DNA of 64,000 bases from DATJHM01 sp963777355 (GCA_963777355.1 CAVZQK010000002.1:62001-126000); one strand, 5' to 3'; shown: positions 27,519-36,609, counted from the first letter of the stretch. A program made the numbers and translations. Notes: generated from the letters alone by a model not told the origin.

Positions 27519-28691
27519 TTAATAGCCCGCCAGTGCTAATACCTGGTTCATGCGTACCAGGGCCAGCTCCGGATCTCGTAAGAGGCTCGCCTGGTCGGCC
27601 AACATAAAGAGTTCGCTCAAATGCAGAAGCGAACGCGCATTTTCTAGCCCCCCAACCATGTGGAAATGTGCCTGGTGCCCGTTGAGATAGGCCAGAAAGA
27701 CGATGCCCGTTTTGTAATAGACCGTTGGTGCCTGGAAGATATGGCGCGAGAGGGGTACGGTTGGCGCAAGGATCTTCTCGAAGCGTGCAACATCGTTCTC
27801 ATCTAGAGCTTGAAGTGCCGCTGCTGCCGCCGGAGCAATACCATCGAATATTCCTAGTAAGGCATGGCTATAGCCGGTTTCGTCACCTCGGATCAGAGCT
27901 GGATAATTAAAATCATCGCCCGTGTACATCCGCACACCCTCTGGTAAACGCTGGCGCATCCTGCGTTCACGCTCCTCGTCGAGGAGGGAGATCTTAATGC
28001 CATCAATCTTATCGGCATGTTCGCCAATAATCTCTAGACACAGCTCCATTGCTCTATCAAGATCTTCCGCTCCCCAGTAGCCGTGCAGTGCTGGATCAAA
28101 CATTGCACCCAGCCAATGGAGAATGACTGGTTGCGCGACCTGCTGTAGCAGCTTGCTGTACACTTTTTGGTAATCAGCCGCTGATTGCGCACAGGCGGCC
28201 AGTGCACGGCTTGCCATCAGGATAATCTGACCGCCCTCGTTTTCGATAAATTCACATTGTTCTTCATAGGCAGCTATCACTGCATCTAGCGTTACATCTG
28301 GCGCGGGGATAAGCTGATCGGTCCCTGCGCCACAGGCGATACGCGCACCCAGTAGTGTACGCGCCTCGGCCAGAGAGCGCTCAATCAGCTCACGCGCTAC
28401 CGGCCAGGTCAATCCCATACCCCGCTGAGCCGTGTCCATTGCCTCGGCAACACCCAGACCACACGACCAGAGGTAGCGGCGATAGGCGAGGGTGGCCTCC
28501 CAATCGAGAACTGTGGAGGCTGGATCGCTGGTGGTGAACAGGGGATCACAGACGACGTGGGCCGCAGAGAAAGCAATTCGACTCTGGCTTTGTGGCATAG
28601 GGAGCGTCTGGCTGAGCTCGCTCAATGGCTCATGTAATATATAAGGAACGAGACTTCTATCTCGTGAAGGCAGATGAATCACGCGGCTCAT
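27519..28691 (-). CDS. DUF993 family protein (dihydrodipicolinate synthase-like)
   Basis: A 390-residue protein of the DUF993 family, a branch of class I aldolase/lyase TIM barrels related to DapA. Conserved parts are VCDPLFTTSDPASTVLDWEATLAYRRYLWS (its start), the GIKISLLDEE strand carrying the Schiff-base-type Lys, and the YTGDDFNYPALI segment. AGGAG precedes the ATG and it follows the Gfo/Idh/MocA gene by three bases, so the two are coupled. By homology it should make or break a C-C bond via an enzyme-bound imine; the reaction has not been inferred beyond that. GntR/FCD control is likely. Confidence 0.9.
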   Translation of the reverse strand: MSRVIHLPSRDRSLVPYILHEPLSELSQTLPMPQSQSRIAFSAAHVVCDPLFTTSDPASTVLDWEATLAYRRYLWSCGLGVAEAMDTAQRGMGLTWPVARELIERSLAEARTLLGARIACGAGTDQLIPAPDVTLDAVIAAYEEQCEFIENEGGQIILMASRALAACAQSAADYQKVYSKLLQQVAQPVILHWLGAMFDPALHGYWGAEDLDRAMELCLEIIGEHADKIDGIKISLLDEERERRMRQRLPEGVRMYTGDDFNYPALIRGDETGYSHALLGIFDGIAPAAAAALQALDENDVARFEKILAPTVPLSRHIFQAPTVYYKTGIVFLAYLNGHQAHFHMVGGLENARSLLHLSELFMLADQASLLRDPELALVRMNQVLALAGY

Positions 28692-28694
28692 CTT

Positions 28695-29849
28695 TTATTT
28701 CTCCTCTAATTGGGGTATCTTTAGCCAGCGCCGTTCACGCCAGGATTCCATCCCCAGTTCTGCCAGTTGGACGCCTTTAGCTCCCTCAAGCAAGCCCCAG
28801 GGAAATGGCTCATCGTTCACCACGTGACGCAGGAAATATTCCCATTGGACTTTGAAGGCGTTCTCGAATACGCCGTTATCTGGCACTTCTTGCCAATCTT
28901 TGCGGAAGTCATGCGTGTTGGGTACGTCGGGATTCCAGATCGCTCTGGGCGTGTTCACCCGGCTCTGGACCTTGCAGGAGTGCAGTCCAGCAACCGCGCT
29001 CCCATGCGTGCCGTCAACCTGCAAGCTGAGCAGCTCGTCTCGATAGACGCGCACACACCAGGATGAGTTCATCTGCGCAATGATGCCATCGGCCAGCTCG
29101 AATGTTGCATACGCGGCATCATCTGCGGTTACCTCGTAAGGTCGCCCTGCTTCATCGCGGCGTTCTGGTATATGCGTGGTCCCCAGACAGGAGACTCCCT
29201 CTACCTCGCCGAAGAGGTGTCCCAGGACATAGCGCCAATGACAGAACATATCGACGATAATGCCACCGCCATCCTCTTGACGATAATTCCAGGAAGGGCG
29301 CTGAGCTGACTGCCAATCGCCCTCAAAGATCCAGTAGCCAAATTCTCCCCGTACCGAAAGAATCTTGCCAAAGAATCCGCTATCAATGACCCGCTTGAGC
29401 TTCAATAATCCAGGCAGAAAGAGCTTATCCTGGACGACTCCATGCTTTACTCCCAGCTCTCGCGCTAAATGATAAAGTTCTAGTGCAGTGGCGAGGTCGG
29501 AGGCGACTGGCTTTTCACAATAGACATGTTTGCCTGCCAACATTGCCGCTCGCACGCTCTCTGCCCGCCGCGAGGTGGTCTGCGCATCAAAATAAATGCT
29601 ATCGTCGGGATTTGCCAGGCAGGCTTGCAGATCTGTGCTCCAGCGCTCGACGCCATACGTTTGCGCTAACTGCCGAACCTTCTGCTCACTGCGCCCCACG
29701 AGAATCGGATCAGGTACCAGGCGATCACCACCAGGAAGGAGGAGCCCGCCCTGCTCACGGATGGCCAGTACCGAGCGCACAAGATGCTGGTTTGTGCCCA
29801 TACGGCCTGTCACACCGTTCATAATAATGCCAAGAGTGCGAGTTGTCAT
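28695..29849 (-). CDS. Gfo/Idh/MocA-family oxidoreductase
   Basis: A 384-residue NAD(P)-dependent dehydrogenase. The N-terminal Rossmann fold begins TLGIIMNGVTGRMGTN, a variant glycine motif, and the family's EKP motif is in HVYCEKPVASD. The C-terminal alpha/beta domain holds DGGGIIVDMFCHWRY, with Asp and His in the catalytic positions. ATG at 29849 follows GGAAAGGG; an upstream start at 29891 has no such site and would add 14 unlikely residues. It is first in the operon with DUF993 and the isomerase, and probably performs the initial oxidation of a cyclic polyol or sugar. Confidence 0.92.
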   Translation of the reverse strand: MTTRTLGIIMNGVTGRMGTNQHLVRSVLAIREQGGLLLPGGDRLVPDPILVGRSEQKVRQLAQTYGVERWSTDLQACLANPDDSIYFDAQTTSRRAESVRAAMLAGKHVYCEKPVASDLATALELYHLARELGVKHGVVQDKLFLPGLLKLKRVIDSGFFGKILSVRGEFGYWIFEGDWQSAQRPSWNYRQEDGGGIIVDMFCHWRYVLGHLFGEVEGVSCLGTTHIPERRDEAGRPYEVTADDAAYATFELADGIIAQMNSSWCVRVYRDELLSLQVDGTHGSAVAGLHSCKVQSRVNTPRAIWNPDVPNTHDFRKDWQEVPDNGVFENAFKVQWEYFLRHVVNDEPFPWGLLEGAKGVQLAELGMESWRERRWLKIPQLEEK

Positions 29850-29928
29850 AAAATCCCTTTCCTTGTCTATTGAGCACAAAATAGGTCGCACGTGGTCCCT
29901 TTTTATAAATCATAAAACGGAAAAAAGC

Positions 29929-30621
29929 TTAAGCGTGTTGAGTGGAAGATGCTGTTGAAAGATAATCGAGATAGGCGATGAGCGCTCCCTGGTTATGTGC
30001 CTGGACGATCTTTCCTAACTGGATTATGTCGTGCTGTTGTAGCGCCGCTAAGAGCGCGACATGCTCCTCTTGAGAAACGTGCATACGCAGTGCCAGTACA
30101 TCCTTGAAGAAATAGCGCCGAATGCGATCCCACTGTCCGAAGACACGTGCCGTCATATCATAGAGCAACGGCATCCCCGTGATCTGTGCAATCGCCAGAT
30201 GAAATTCGGAGTTGAGATCACCCCATTGCTCAAAGTTTCTACTCTGCTCAGCCTCGTCCATCTGCACCAGGATATTCTGCAAAGGAGCGTAATCCGTCTC
30301 CGCGAACCGCTCAGCCGCAGTCCGCGTAGCTACCATCTCCAATCCTTCCATCAGGGTAAAGGTTTCGACAATCAATTCTTTTGTAATTGCTGCAACACGT
30401 GCGCCAATATGCGCACTACTCTCAACTAATCCTTCTGCGTGCAGTAATTGTAAAGCCTCGCGTACGGGAATTAAGCTGACATTGAGCTGATGGGCAATTG
30501 CCTCTGTGATCAGTCGTTGGCCTGGTTGTAACTCACAGTGCATAATAGCAGTGCGTAGAGACTGATAAACAAACAACTGTTTTGTCTTCGGGCGCGTATC
30601 TTTTTCTAGCAGCGGGCCCAT
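29929..30621 (-). CDS. GntR family regulator, FadR/FCD type
   Basis: A 230-residue transcription factor with an N-terminal GntR winged helix (YQSLRTAIMHCELQPGQRL, then the SLIPVREALQLLHAEGLV recognition region) and a C-terminal FCD domain of helices holding metal/effector residues (EFHLAIAQITGMP, SQEEHVALLAALQQHD). FCD regulators respond to carboxylic acids and sugar acids. It lies 79 bp upstream of the Gfo/DUF993/isomerase genes in the same direction, so it is the natural regulator of that operon. A palindromic A/T tract upstream of its own gene may be its operator. GGAG precedes the ATG. Confidence 0.92.
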   Translation of the reverse strand: MGPLLEKDTRPKTKQLFVYQSLRTAIMHCELQPGQRLITEAIAHQLNVSLIPVREALQLLHAEGLVESSAHIGARVAAITKELIVETFTLMEGLEMVATRTAAERFAETDYAPLQNILVQMDEAEQSRNFEQWGDLNSEFHLAIAQITGMPLLYDMTARVFGQWDRIRRYFFKDVLALRMHVSQEEHVALLAALQQHDIIQLGKIVQAHNQGALIAYLDYLSTASSTQHA

Positions 30622-30668
30622 CCTGAAAAAGCTCCTTTAAGCAAGTAATTGAGTTCAATATATTATAT

Positions 30669-30680
30669 ATTATATATAAT
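30669..30680 (-). promoter_or_regulatory. A/T palindrome, possible GntR operator
   Basis: ATTATATATAAT is a perfect 12-bp palindrome within an A/T-only stretch (about 30657-30680), 48 bp upstream of the gntR start. FCD-type regulators often bind such A/T palindromes, but low complexity makes this weak evidence. Confidence 0.3.
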
Positions 30681-30804
30681 CTTCTGGCAGATAACAAGCT
30701 TTAAGAACGTAGCTTGCCTTCTCCCCAGGTATCAAGTAAGATGGTGAAAGTACCAACATGGAAGGGGTGGACCGATCAGAATGGCCCACAACGAGAGCTT
30801 ATAA

Positions 30805-31737
30805 ATGAACCGTATTGACCGCCTGACCGCTATCCTTTTGCTCTTACAAACAGGCAAACGCAGCGCCGCAGAGATCGCTCAGCATTTTGAGGTGTCCCGA
30901 CGCACGATTCAGCGTGATATCGATGCTCTCTGCGAAATGGGCATTCCCATTGCGGCTGATCTGGGTGTCACAGGTGGCTATAGCCTACCAGCGGATTATT
31001 CCTTGCCCCCGCTCGCCTTGACCTTGCATGAAGCCCTTTTATTGCGCCTGGCCTTGAGCGGTCTCTCTCAGCTCAGCGCGACTCCCTTCAAGCAGGAGCG
31101 CGAATCGTTGCTTGCCAAAATCCAGACTCTGCTGCCCCAACGCGAGAGCGAGCATCTTGAACAGCTCACCAACACGCTTTCTCTCAACGTTCCCACTCTG
31201 CCCTATCCGACTCCGTTTCTCGATCATCTTCTGGAAAGTGCACAAGAGCAGCAGTGGGTCTGTGTTACCTATCGCTCCGAAAAAGGCGTCTCACAGCAAA
31301 CGATCCTGCCGACCCACCTGCGTACCCACGAAGGTCTCTGGTACTGCGACGCCTACTCCCATGAGCGTCAGGCATGGCGTATCTACCGCGTTGACCGTTT
31401 TCTGGACGTGAAAGTCGCCCTATCGCCTCCTCCACCATTGGAACTTCCTATCCCAATCCCCACCCGTGAACATCCCTCATTTCCTGAGGTACGTGTCCAT
31501 CTGACGGCCCGTGGCGTCCTTCGGCTGGAGCACGAGGCTTATCTGGGACCCCGGCTCCAACACCAGGACAATGGAGATGGTTTGCTCAGCTTACACTGGC
31601 GACCAGAAGAGTATGATTGGCTCGTGCGCGTCTTGTTGAGCCTGGGCACCGACGCAGAAATACTTGCGCCAGAAGAGTTACGCACACGCGTTCAGCAAGA
31701 GGCTCAAAAAATTGCGCATCATCACATGGAATTATGA
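30805..31737 (+). CDS. WYL-domain transcriptional regulator (DeoR-like HTH)
   Basis: A 310-residue regulator. An N-terminal winged helix of the HTH_11/DeoR type (RLTAILLLLQTGKRSAAEIA, then VSRRTIQRDIDALCEMGIPI and GGYSLP) is followed by a WYL domain (WVCVTYRS, LRTHEGLWYCDAYSHERQAWRIYRVDR) and a WCX-like C-terminal domain. WYL proteins bind nucleic acid or nucleotide ligands and regulate DNA-damage, CRISPR or metabolic genes. The target is not obvious; the SnoaL-like gene 80 bp downstream is in the same direction and may be co-transcribed. Confidence 0.92.
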   Translation: MNRIDRLTAILLLLQTGKRSAAEIAQHFEVSRRTIQRDIDALCEMGIPIAADLGVTGGYSLPADYSLPPLALTLHEALLLRLALSGLSQLSATPFKQERESLLAKIQTLLPQRESEHLEQLTNTLSLNVPTLPYPTPFLDHLLESAQEQQWVCVTYRSEKGVSQQTILPTHLRTHEGLWYCDAYSHERQAWRIYRVDRFLDVKVALSPPPPLELPIPIPTREHPSFPEVRVHLTARGVLRLEHEAYLGPRLQHQDNGDGLLSLHWRPEEYDWLVRVLLSLGTDAEILAPEELRTRVQQEAQKIAHHHMEL

Positions 31738-31818
31738 CATAAGGTTGTCGCCATTCTCTTGCTATACTCTCTCATAGAGAAGCAACAAAAAATGAAAACA
31801 TTCCTGAGGAGGAAGAGA

Positions 31819-32241
31819 ATGCACAACGATCAATACGATTTTGAGCAATTCATGAAGCAGCGTAGTGAGGCTGCGCTCTCCTATATTAACGGCGATGCCG
31901 CTCCACTCGGTGAGATTGTCGCTCACCACTCCCCCGCCACCTTCTTCAGGCCATCAGGCGACTATTACCAGGGTGCTGAAGCTGTCCAGTCACAATATGA
32001 ATTTGATGCTACGAGTTTCGAGAGCGGTAGCGAGGGGCAGCTTGAGATTCTGCATATGGCGGCGAGCTCTGGCCTGGCTTACTGGGTTGGTTTCCAGCGT
32101 GCCACAGCTCGCTTGCGCGGCACACCAGAGCCAGTCCCTTTCAACCTGCGCATAACCGAACTCTTCCGTCGTGAAGGCGATAGCTGGAAACTCATTCACC
32201 GCCATGCCGACCTACTGCGTTCCGAGCCCGAAGCGAAGTAG
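31819..32241 (+). CDS. SnoaL/NTF2-like protein (DUF4440 type)
   Basis: A 140-residue single-domain protein with the cone-shaped NTF2 fold. An N-terminal helix (DFEQFMKQRSEAALSYINGD) is followed by beta strands ending RITELFRREGDSWKLIHRHADLL, the family's hallmark. ATG at 31819 is chosen because TGAGGAGGAAGAG directly precedes it; an earlier in-frame ATG lacks a site. Members act as isomerases/cyclases or bind small molecules, and many have no known role. It follows the WYL regulator and is closed by a hairpin terminator. Confidence 0.85.
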   Translation: MHNDQYDFEQFMKQRSEAALSYINGDAAPLGEIVAHHSPATFFRPSGDYYQGAEAVQSQYEFDATSFESGSEGQLEILHMAASSGLAYWVGFQRATARLRGTPEPVPFNLRITELFRREGDSWKLIHRHADLLRSEPEAK

Positions 32242-32263
32242 CAATAGCGTCTAGAGAATCGCC

Positions 32264-32295
32264 TTTCTGCCTGCTTTCGCAAAAGCAGGCAGAAA
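32264..32295 (+). terminator. Hairpin terminator
   Basis: TTTCTGCCTGCTTT (32264-32277) and its exact complement (32282-32295) form a 14-bp stem with a CGCA loop. It lies 22 bp after the SnoaL-like gene. The A/T ends of the stem supply a T tract on either strand. Confidence 0.7.
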
Positions 32296-32364
32296 CATAC
32301 TTCTATCCATAAAAAGAGATGTATTTTTATCTCGTCAGATAAATAAAGAGAAGGAGATACAACG

Positions 32365-33247
32365 ATGACAACACAGGCATTAGTACTCGGCGGAGGGGGT
32401 GTAGTGGGAATTGCCTGGGAGACCGGGCTGCTTGTGGGGCTGGCCGAAGCCGGGATAGATGTTCGCAATGCCGACTTGTTTGTGGGAACTTCGGCGGGTT
32501 CCACTGTAGCAGCACAGATTACCAGCGCACTGACATCTGGATGAACTCTTCCAGCGGCTGGTTGATCCAGCATTACAGAATCAGGAATTGGCATCCCAAC
32601 CCGACTTTCAGGAGATGCTCGCTGGCTTTACACGCGCTTTCAAAGAAGGAGGAACCAGTGCGGAGATTATGCAACGCATCGGCGCTCAGGCGTTAGCAGT
32701 TCCTACTGTCTCAGAGGTCCAACGTCGCCAGGTGCTTGTCTCACGTCTGCCGGGATATAGCTGGCCCCAAAGCCGGTTAGAGATTGTAGCTGTTGATGCG
32801 TTCAACGGCCAGCGCACCATTTTCAAAAGAGAGTCTGGGGTTGAGCTCGTTGACGCGGTGATGGCTAGCTGCGCGTTGCCCTATGTGTGGCCTCCAGCCA
32901 CTATCAAGCAGCGTCGCTATATCGATGGCGGCTGCTACTCGATAGCGAATCTGGACCTGGCTGCTGGCTTCGACAAGGTCCTGGTGCTCCAGCCCGATAT
33001 GCCTCCATTCCCTTTCCTGGAAAGCCTGGATGAGCAAAGAGAGCGTTTGCAGCGCCAGGGAGCACAGCTCGAAGTGATCACCCCCGATGAGGCCATGAAG
33101 GCAGCCCTGGCCTCCGTTGGAGGCAACGCGCTCGATCCCTCCCTGCGCGGCATCGCCGCCAATCTGGGCCGAGAGCAGGGCAGGCGCGAGGTAGAACGCG
33201 TGGCTAGACTGTGGCAATTTTCAAAAATGAGAAACTCCACGGTATAA
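32365..33247 (+). pseudogene. Patatin-like phospholipase gene, one frameshift
   Basis: From ATG 32365 (after GAAGGAGA) the frame encodes the patatin N-terminus with the oxyanion loop GGGGVVG and the nucleophile motif GTSAGS, but stops at 32542 after 59 residues. The continuation DELFQRLVDPALQ, then the rest of the domain including the catalytic Asp in YIDGG, is in the next frame to 33247. The two halves join without loss of residues near 32535-32540, so a single base was lost or gained. Intact, it would be a ~293-residue acyl hydrolase of the RssA/YjjU type. The downstream part alone lacks the Ser and would be inactive. Confidence 0.8.
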
Positions 33248-33323
33248 AATTTGAACGCGCACGTCTAACTTTTTGAAAGATATATCGTAGAATAGAAAGA
33301 GAGGAAAAGGGACCGAGATAGGG

Positions 33324-33437
33324 AGTAATCCTGACTGAAAGCTAACCTTTCGTGAGAGAAAGACCGACGGATGTAGGGGATTACTGGCACGCCGCAGCAA
33401 CAGCCAGAAAAAAGTCTACGCGAGGTGTCCTACATCC
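33324..33437 (+). ncRNA. Candidate pseudoknotted RNA leader upstream of P450
   Basis: Two long pairings interlock. AGTAATCC (33324-33331) is complementary to GGATTACT (33378-33385), and GGATGTAGG (33369-33377) to CCTACATCC (33429-33437). The order A, B, A', B' makes an H-type pseudoknot with B and A' adjacent, ideal for coaxial stacking. GAAAG (33337-33341) and GAAAG (33358-33362) compete for the same CTTTC (33347-33351), and TGGC/GCCA (33385-33388/33403-33406) encloses a third hairpin. It ends 41 bp before the P450 start codon. It matches no riboswitch or ribozyme consensus I recall; this rests on pairing only. Confidence 0.4.
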
Positions 33438-33478
33438 CTGCACAAGTATGATTTTAGATAAAGAAAGGTTTTGATTCC

Positions 33479-34651
33479 ATGCAACAACCTCGACAGCGTA
33501 TGCAGTCATTTGCCGATATGCTACCTCGTTCTCCGGCAGATCTTCCCAATGTCTATTCCTGGTTTGAATATATGCGCGCAAACCAGCCTGTGTTTATGGC
33601 GGAGCAGATGCCTATCTGGCAGGTCTTCCGCTATGAGGATGTGCAGGAAGTCATCACCGACTATAACCGTTTTTCGTCGGAAGAAACCTTTGGCGATTCA
33701 CTGCTGGCCCATACGCTTGTTACAACAGATCCGCCCGATCATCGTAAGTTGCGCAATCTTGTTAACCAGGCTTTTACTCCGCGTGCCGTTGCTCGCCTCT
33801 CGGATCGCGTTGCACAGATTACTCAGGAACTGTTGGATCAAGTGAAACCAACTGGCAAGATGGATATTGTCTCTGATATCGCTTTCCCTTTGCCTGCTAA
33901 GATCATTGCCGATATGTTGGGTGTCCCCCCGGAAGATTGGGATATCTTCCGACGTTGGGCTAGCTTCGATGGCGGCGAACATGGTGCCGCTCCTGCGGAT
34001 TTTCGCCGGGAGATGACTAACTACTTCTTGCGCCTGCTGGAGATGCGCCGCAAAGATCCTCGTGAGGATCTGGTGAGCTCACTCAGTCAGGCCGAGATCG
34101 ACGGTGAACGCCTCAGTGATCAAGAATTGGTCAGCTTCTGTTTCTTGCTGCTAGCCGCTGGTCAGGAGACAACGAAGAATCTGATTGCTAATGCTATGCT
34201 CTGTCTCACCGACGATCCCGACTCGCTCGCCCGACTGCAACGCGAACCTGCCCTCATGCCAACGGCAATAGAGGAAGTTCTGCGCTACTTGCCGCCTGTC
34301 TGGTTCCTCTTCCGCCGTACAAAACAGGACGTCGAATTAGCTGGACAACATATTCCCGCTAATCAGATGGTTCTGGCCTGGACCGCCTCGGCTGACCGTG
34401 ACGCAGCGCAATTTCCCGATCCAGACCGCTTCATGATTGATCGCGAGCCTAATCGCCACCTTACTTTTGGTCGTGGTATCCACTTCTGCGTAGGAGCGCC
34501 TCTGGCCCGGCTTGAAGCAAAAATTGTCCTGCCAATGCTGTTGGAGCAGCTCAAAGATCTGAAACGCGTCGAAGACGTTCCGATTCACATTCATGCTGGT
34601 ATCGTCTTCGTCATTGGCAATCTGCCCATTACTTTTCATTTCAATCCTTAA
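33479..34651 (+). CDS. Cytochrome P450
   Basis: A 390-residue soluble bacterial P450. The I-helix motif AAGQETT (O2 activation), the K-helix ExxR in EEVLRYLPP, and the heme loop FGRGIHFCVG with the thiolate ligand Cys337 are intact. Length and the lack of a membrane anchor fit class I enzymes fed by ferredoxin and ferredoxin reductase, neither encoded here. It resembles CYP107-like hydroxylases of secondary metabolism, though the substrate cannot be deduced. AAAGAAAGG precedes the ATG. The upstream 33324-33437 region can fold into a pseudoknot and may regulate it. Confidence 0.95.
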   Translation: MQQPRQRMQSFADMLPRSPADLPNVYSWFEYMRANQPVFMAEQMPIWQVFRYEDVQEVITDYNRFSSEETFGDSLLAHTLVTTDPPDHRKLRNLVNQAFTPRAVARLSDRVAQITQELLDQVKPTGKMDIVSDIAFPLPAKIIADMLGVPPEDWDIFRRWASFDGGEHGAAPADFRREMTNYFLRLLEMRRKDPREDLVSSLSQAEIDGERLSDQELVSFCFLLLAAGQETTKNLIANAMLCLTDDPDSLARLQREPALMPTAIEEVLRYLPPVWFLFRRTKQDVELAGQHIPANQMVLAWTASADRDAAQFPDPDRFMIDREPNRHLTFGRGIHFCVGAPLARLEAKIVLPMLLEQLKDLKRVEDVPIHIHAGIVFVIGNLPITFHFNP

Positions 34652-34787
34652 CAGGTGATAGGAAATTGCTGCTAAGCCTATTCATCTCTGGGTAGATGAG
34701 TAAGATACACTATATTGTAACGCAATACACGGCTTTTTCCAATTAGATTGGGTGTTTAGCACTAGCAATCTGCTCCTGTTCCATTTG

Positions 34788-34817
34788 ACGAGGAGGGGAA
34801 GAAATTCCTCTCCTCGT
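34788..34817 (+). terminator. Hairpin terminator with GAAA loop
   Basis: ACGAGGAGGGGAA (34788-34800) pairs with TTCCTCTCCTCGT (34805-34817) with one G-U pair around a GAAA tetraloop, and TTTTT follows 11 bases later. It lies 136 bp beyond the P450 stop. The rest of the 34652-34963 spacer shows nothing else. Confidence 0.6.
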
Positions 34818-34963
34818 TCAGCTTCTGCTTTTTACAATGCAATGGGAGCTAAATATGAGTCGGATCTTTCTCACAATGGAGAGGACTCCTATTACCGCTT
34901 TGCAGACCCTTCCCAGGAAGAGAAGGAAGAACAGATAATTGTCAAAAGAGAAAGGCATACGCT

Positions 34964-35863
34964 ATGGATTCAGTAGCTAGACTCTGGCAACGCATTGACA
35001 CGTGGCTCCAGACCTTTGCTCCTCATCGCGCAACCAACTTGAATCCTGGCGTTTCCCCAGGAGAACTTGCAGAGGCCGAAGCACTCCTTCGCCTTCCTCT
35101 TCCTCCCGATTTCAAAGCTTCTTACGCTCTTCACAACGGAGCCGGAGGAAACGGGTTTCTGATGGGGTATCTTGACTTTTACCCACTCGAAAGTGTGGTG
35201 ACTTCAGCTCAAGGATACGAAGAGCTCTTGCTGGATACCGCCTGGGCAAGCCGACTACCGGAGTGGGTCAAGCTAAAGAAGCATCTGCCGGTCCAGCCAG
35301 TTTGGCGACATCCCGCCTGGCTCGATTTCGCTGGCATCGGAGATGGGGATCAGTGGTGTCTTGATCTTGCCCCAGCGCCCGATGGGAATAACGGGCAGAT
35401 TCTCTTCTGGAGTCATGAAACAGGCCTGGCAGAGATCCTCTTTCCAAATTTTGAGTCCCTGCTTTTAGCTTTTGCGAATCGGTTAGAAGCCGGTCTTCTC
35501 CCAGGTTGTGGTCCAGTTATTGAGGTAGAAAAACTGACGCATCTGCAAGAGCGACGCGTTGCCTACCAACAGCCTTCCCCGGCTAAATCTCTCCTACATC
35601 AAGCCATGAGAAGTGCCTGGGATGAGGCAGAAGACATTGAGAGGAGTCTGGGTACCTTCAGGCAAGTGCTCCACATGGAAGTCGCCACTCCAGAAGATCG
35701 TTTCTTCGCTTATTATGGACTTATCACCTGGTGTGCTACAGAAGATGGGTATTGGGATGAGATTCCCCCACTTTTCGCTCAGTTAGAGCCTGAAGCATTG
35801 AGCATGGCGACAACGCATTGGGTCCATGAGGAAGTTGCCTTGATGAAGCCACTATTATCCTGA
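34964..35863 (+). CDS. SMI1/KNR4 family (SUKH) protein
   Basis: A 299-residue protein whose first ~165 residues match the SUKH-1/SMI1-KNR4 fold: a PGELAEAEALLRLPLPPDFK-type helix pair, YALHNGAGG, then FYPLESVV and the DLAPAPDGNNGQILFWSHE strand with FESLLLAF. SUKH proteins serve as immunity proteins against contact-dependent or secreted toxins, or as regulators. The remainder (about 190-299) is helical and unassigned. No toxin gene is adjacent, so immunity is not demonstrated. AGAAAGG precedes the ATG. Confidence 0.85.
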   Translation: MDSVARLWQRIDTWLQTFAPHRATNLNPGVSPGELAEAEALLRLPLPPDFKASYALHNGAGGNGFLMGYLDFYPLESVVTSAQGYEELLLDTAWASRLPEWVKLKKHLPVQPVWRHPAWLDFAGIGDGDQWCLDLAPAPDGNNGQILFWSHETGLAEILFPNFESLLLAFANRLEAGLLPGCGPVIEVEKLTHLQERRVAYQQPSPAKSLLHQAMRSAWDEAEDIERSLGTFRQVLHMEVATPEDRFFAYYGLITWCATEDGYWDEIPPLFAQLEPEALSMATTHWVHEEVALMKPLLS

Positions 35864-35919
35864 TTCTTCTGTCGCTTTTGCTCAACGCTCTTAGTCGCTG
35901 AAACTCTTTAGTGGATAGG

Positions 35920-36609
35920 TTACCAGACGGCTGGAATGAAACGATATCTCACCTGCGTCATATAGGTATCGTAACCTTCTAGCTCCTCTCGTAGCATCTG
36001 CTCTTCCCCTAAAGCTCGTCTGGCAATCATGACTACGAGGATTACTCCTAAGATTAATCCATACCAGGACCCCATCAGAAGCGTTGTCCCTGGTATGAAG
36101 AGCAACATGGCGGCATACATGGGATGGCGCACATAGTGATATGGTCCGCTAGAAACTACTGTCTGCCCTCGCTCTCTTTGCATCCGTACCATTGGCGATA
36201 AGAATGAGTTTTCCCGAAAAGTCAGGAAGAAGAGTATAAATGAGCCTATCAGTAGTATTGCTCCCACTATCTGCAACCAGACTGGTATCTCTGACCAGTG
36301 AAATCGTACTGCATCTAACGGCATCAGCAGCAGCCAGGCAATGAAGACGACCTGAAGCACCGCGAAGAAGACTTTATCCCAGGCTTTTTGATCCGCTTTG
36401 GATACTCTCATGCGCTCCTGCAATAATCCTGGATTGTACTTGAATAGCCAGAGAGTGATGGCTACGACGAAGCTAAAAAATAGCGCCATGAAGATCCATC
36501 CGGCAGCCCAGGCGATGGTGCCAGCCGCGAGAAACAGGCACAGCGCGAAGACAAGAAACAGGAATACTATTTCAGCAGTAAGCACTTTTAAGGAAATCTT
36601 TTTCATCAT
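35920..36609 (-). CDS. Isoprenylcysteine carboxyl methyltransferase-like (ICMT/PEMT) membrane protein
   Basis: A 229-residue membrane enzyme with five or so helices and the ICMT-family SAM-binding signature GPYHYVRHPMYAAMLL near residues 155-170, followed by GEEQMLREELEGYDTYMTQVRYRFIP, the conserved C-terminal end. Bacterial members methylate lipids or small isoprenoid acids. The ATG lies within the end of the TetR gene (ATGATG overlapping the TGA), so the two are translationally coupled, and the TetR protein probably regulates the pair through the palindrome at 37337-37386. AAAGGAG precedes the start. Confidence 0.9.
   Translation of the reverse strand: MMKKISLKVLTAEIVFLFLVFALCLFLAAGTIAWAAGWIFMALFFSFVVAITLWLFKYNPGLLQERMRVSKADQKAWDKVFFAVLQVVFIAWLLLMPLDAVRFHWSEIPVWLQIVGAILLIGSFILFFLTFRENSFLSPMVRMQRERGQTVVSSGPYHYVRHPMYAAMLLFIPGTTLLMGSWYGLILGVILVVMIARRALGEEQMLREELEGYDTYMTQVRYRFIPAVW

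Noticed and set aside
33324..33437. HDV-like ribozyme or known riboswitch (cobalamin, TPP, c-di-GMP)
   Set aside because: Order of the pairing strands differs from HDV, and none of the conserved core sequences of those riboswitches is present.
34752..34976. 74-codon plus-strand frame before the SMI1 gene
   Set aside because: It runs through the terminator hairpin, lacks a ribosome-binding site and overlaps the next start.
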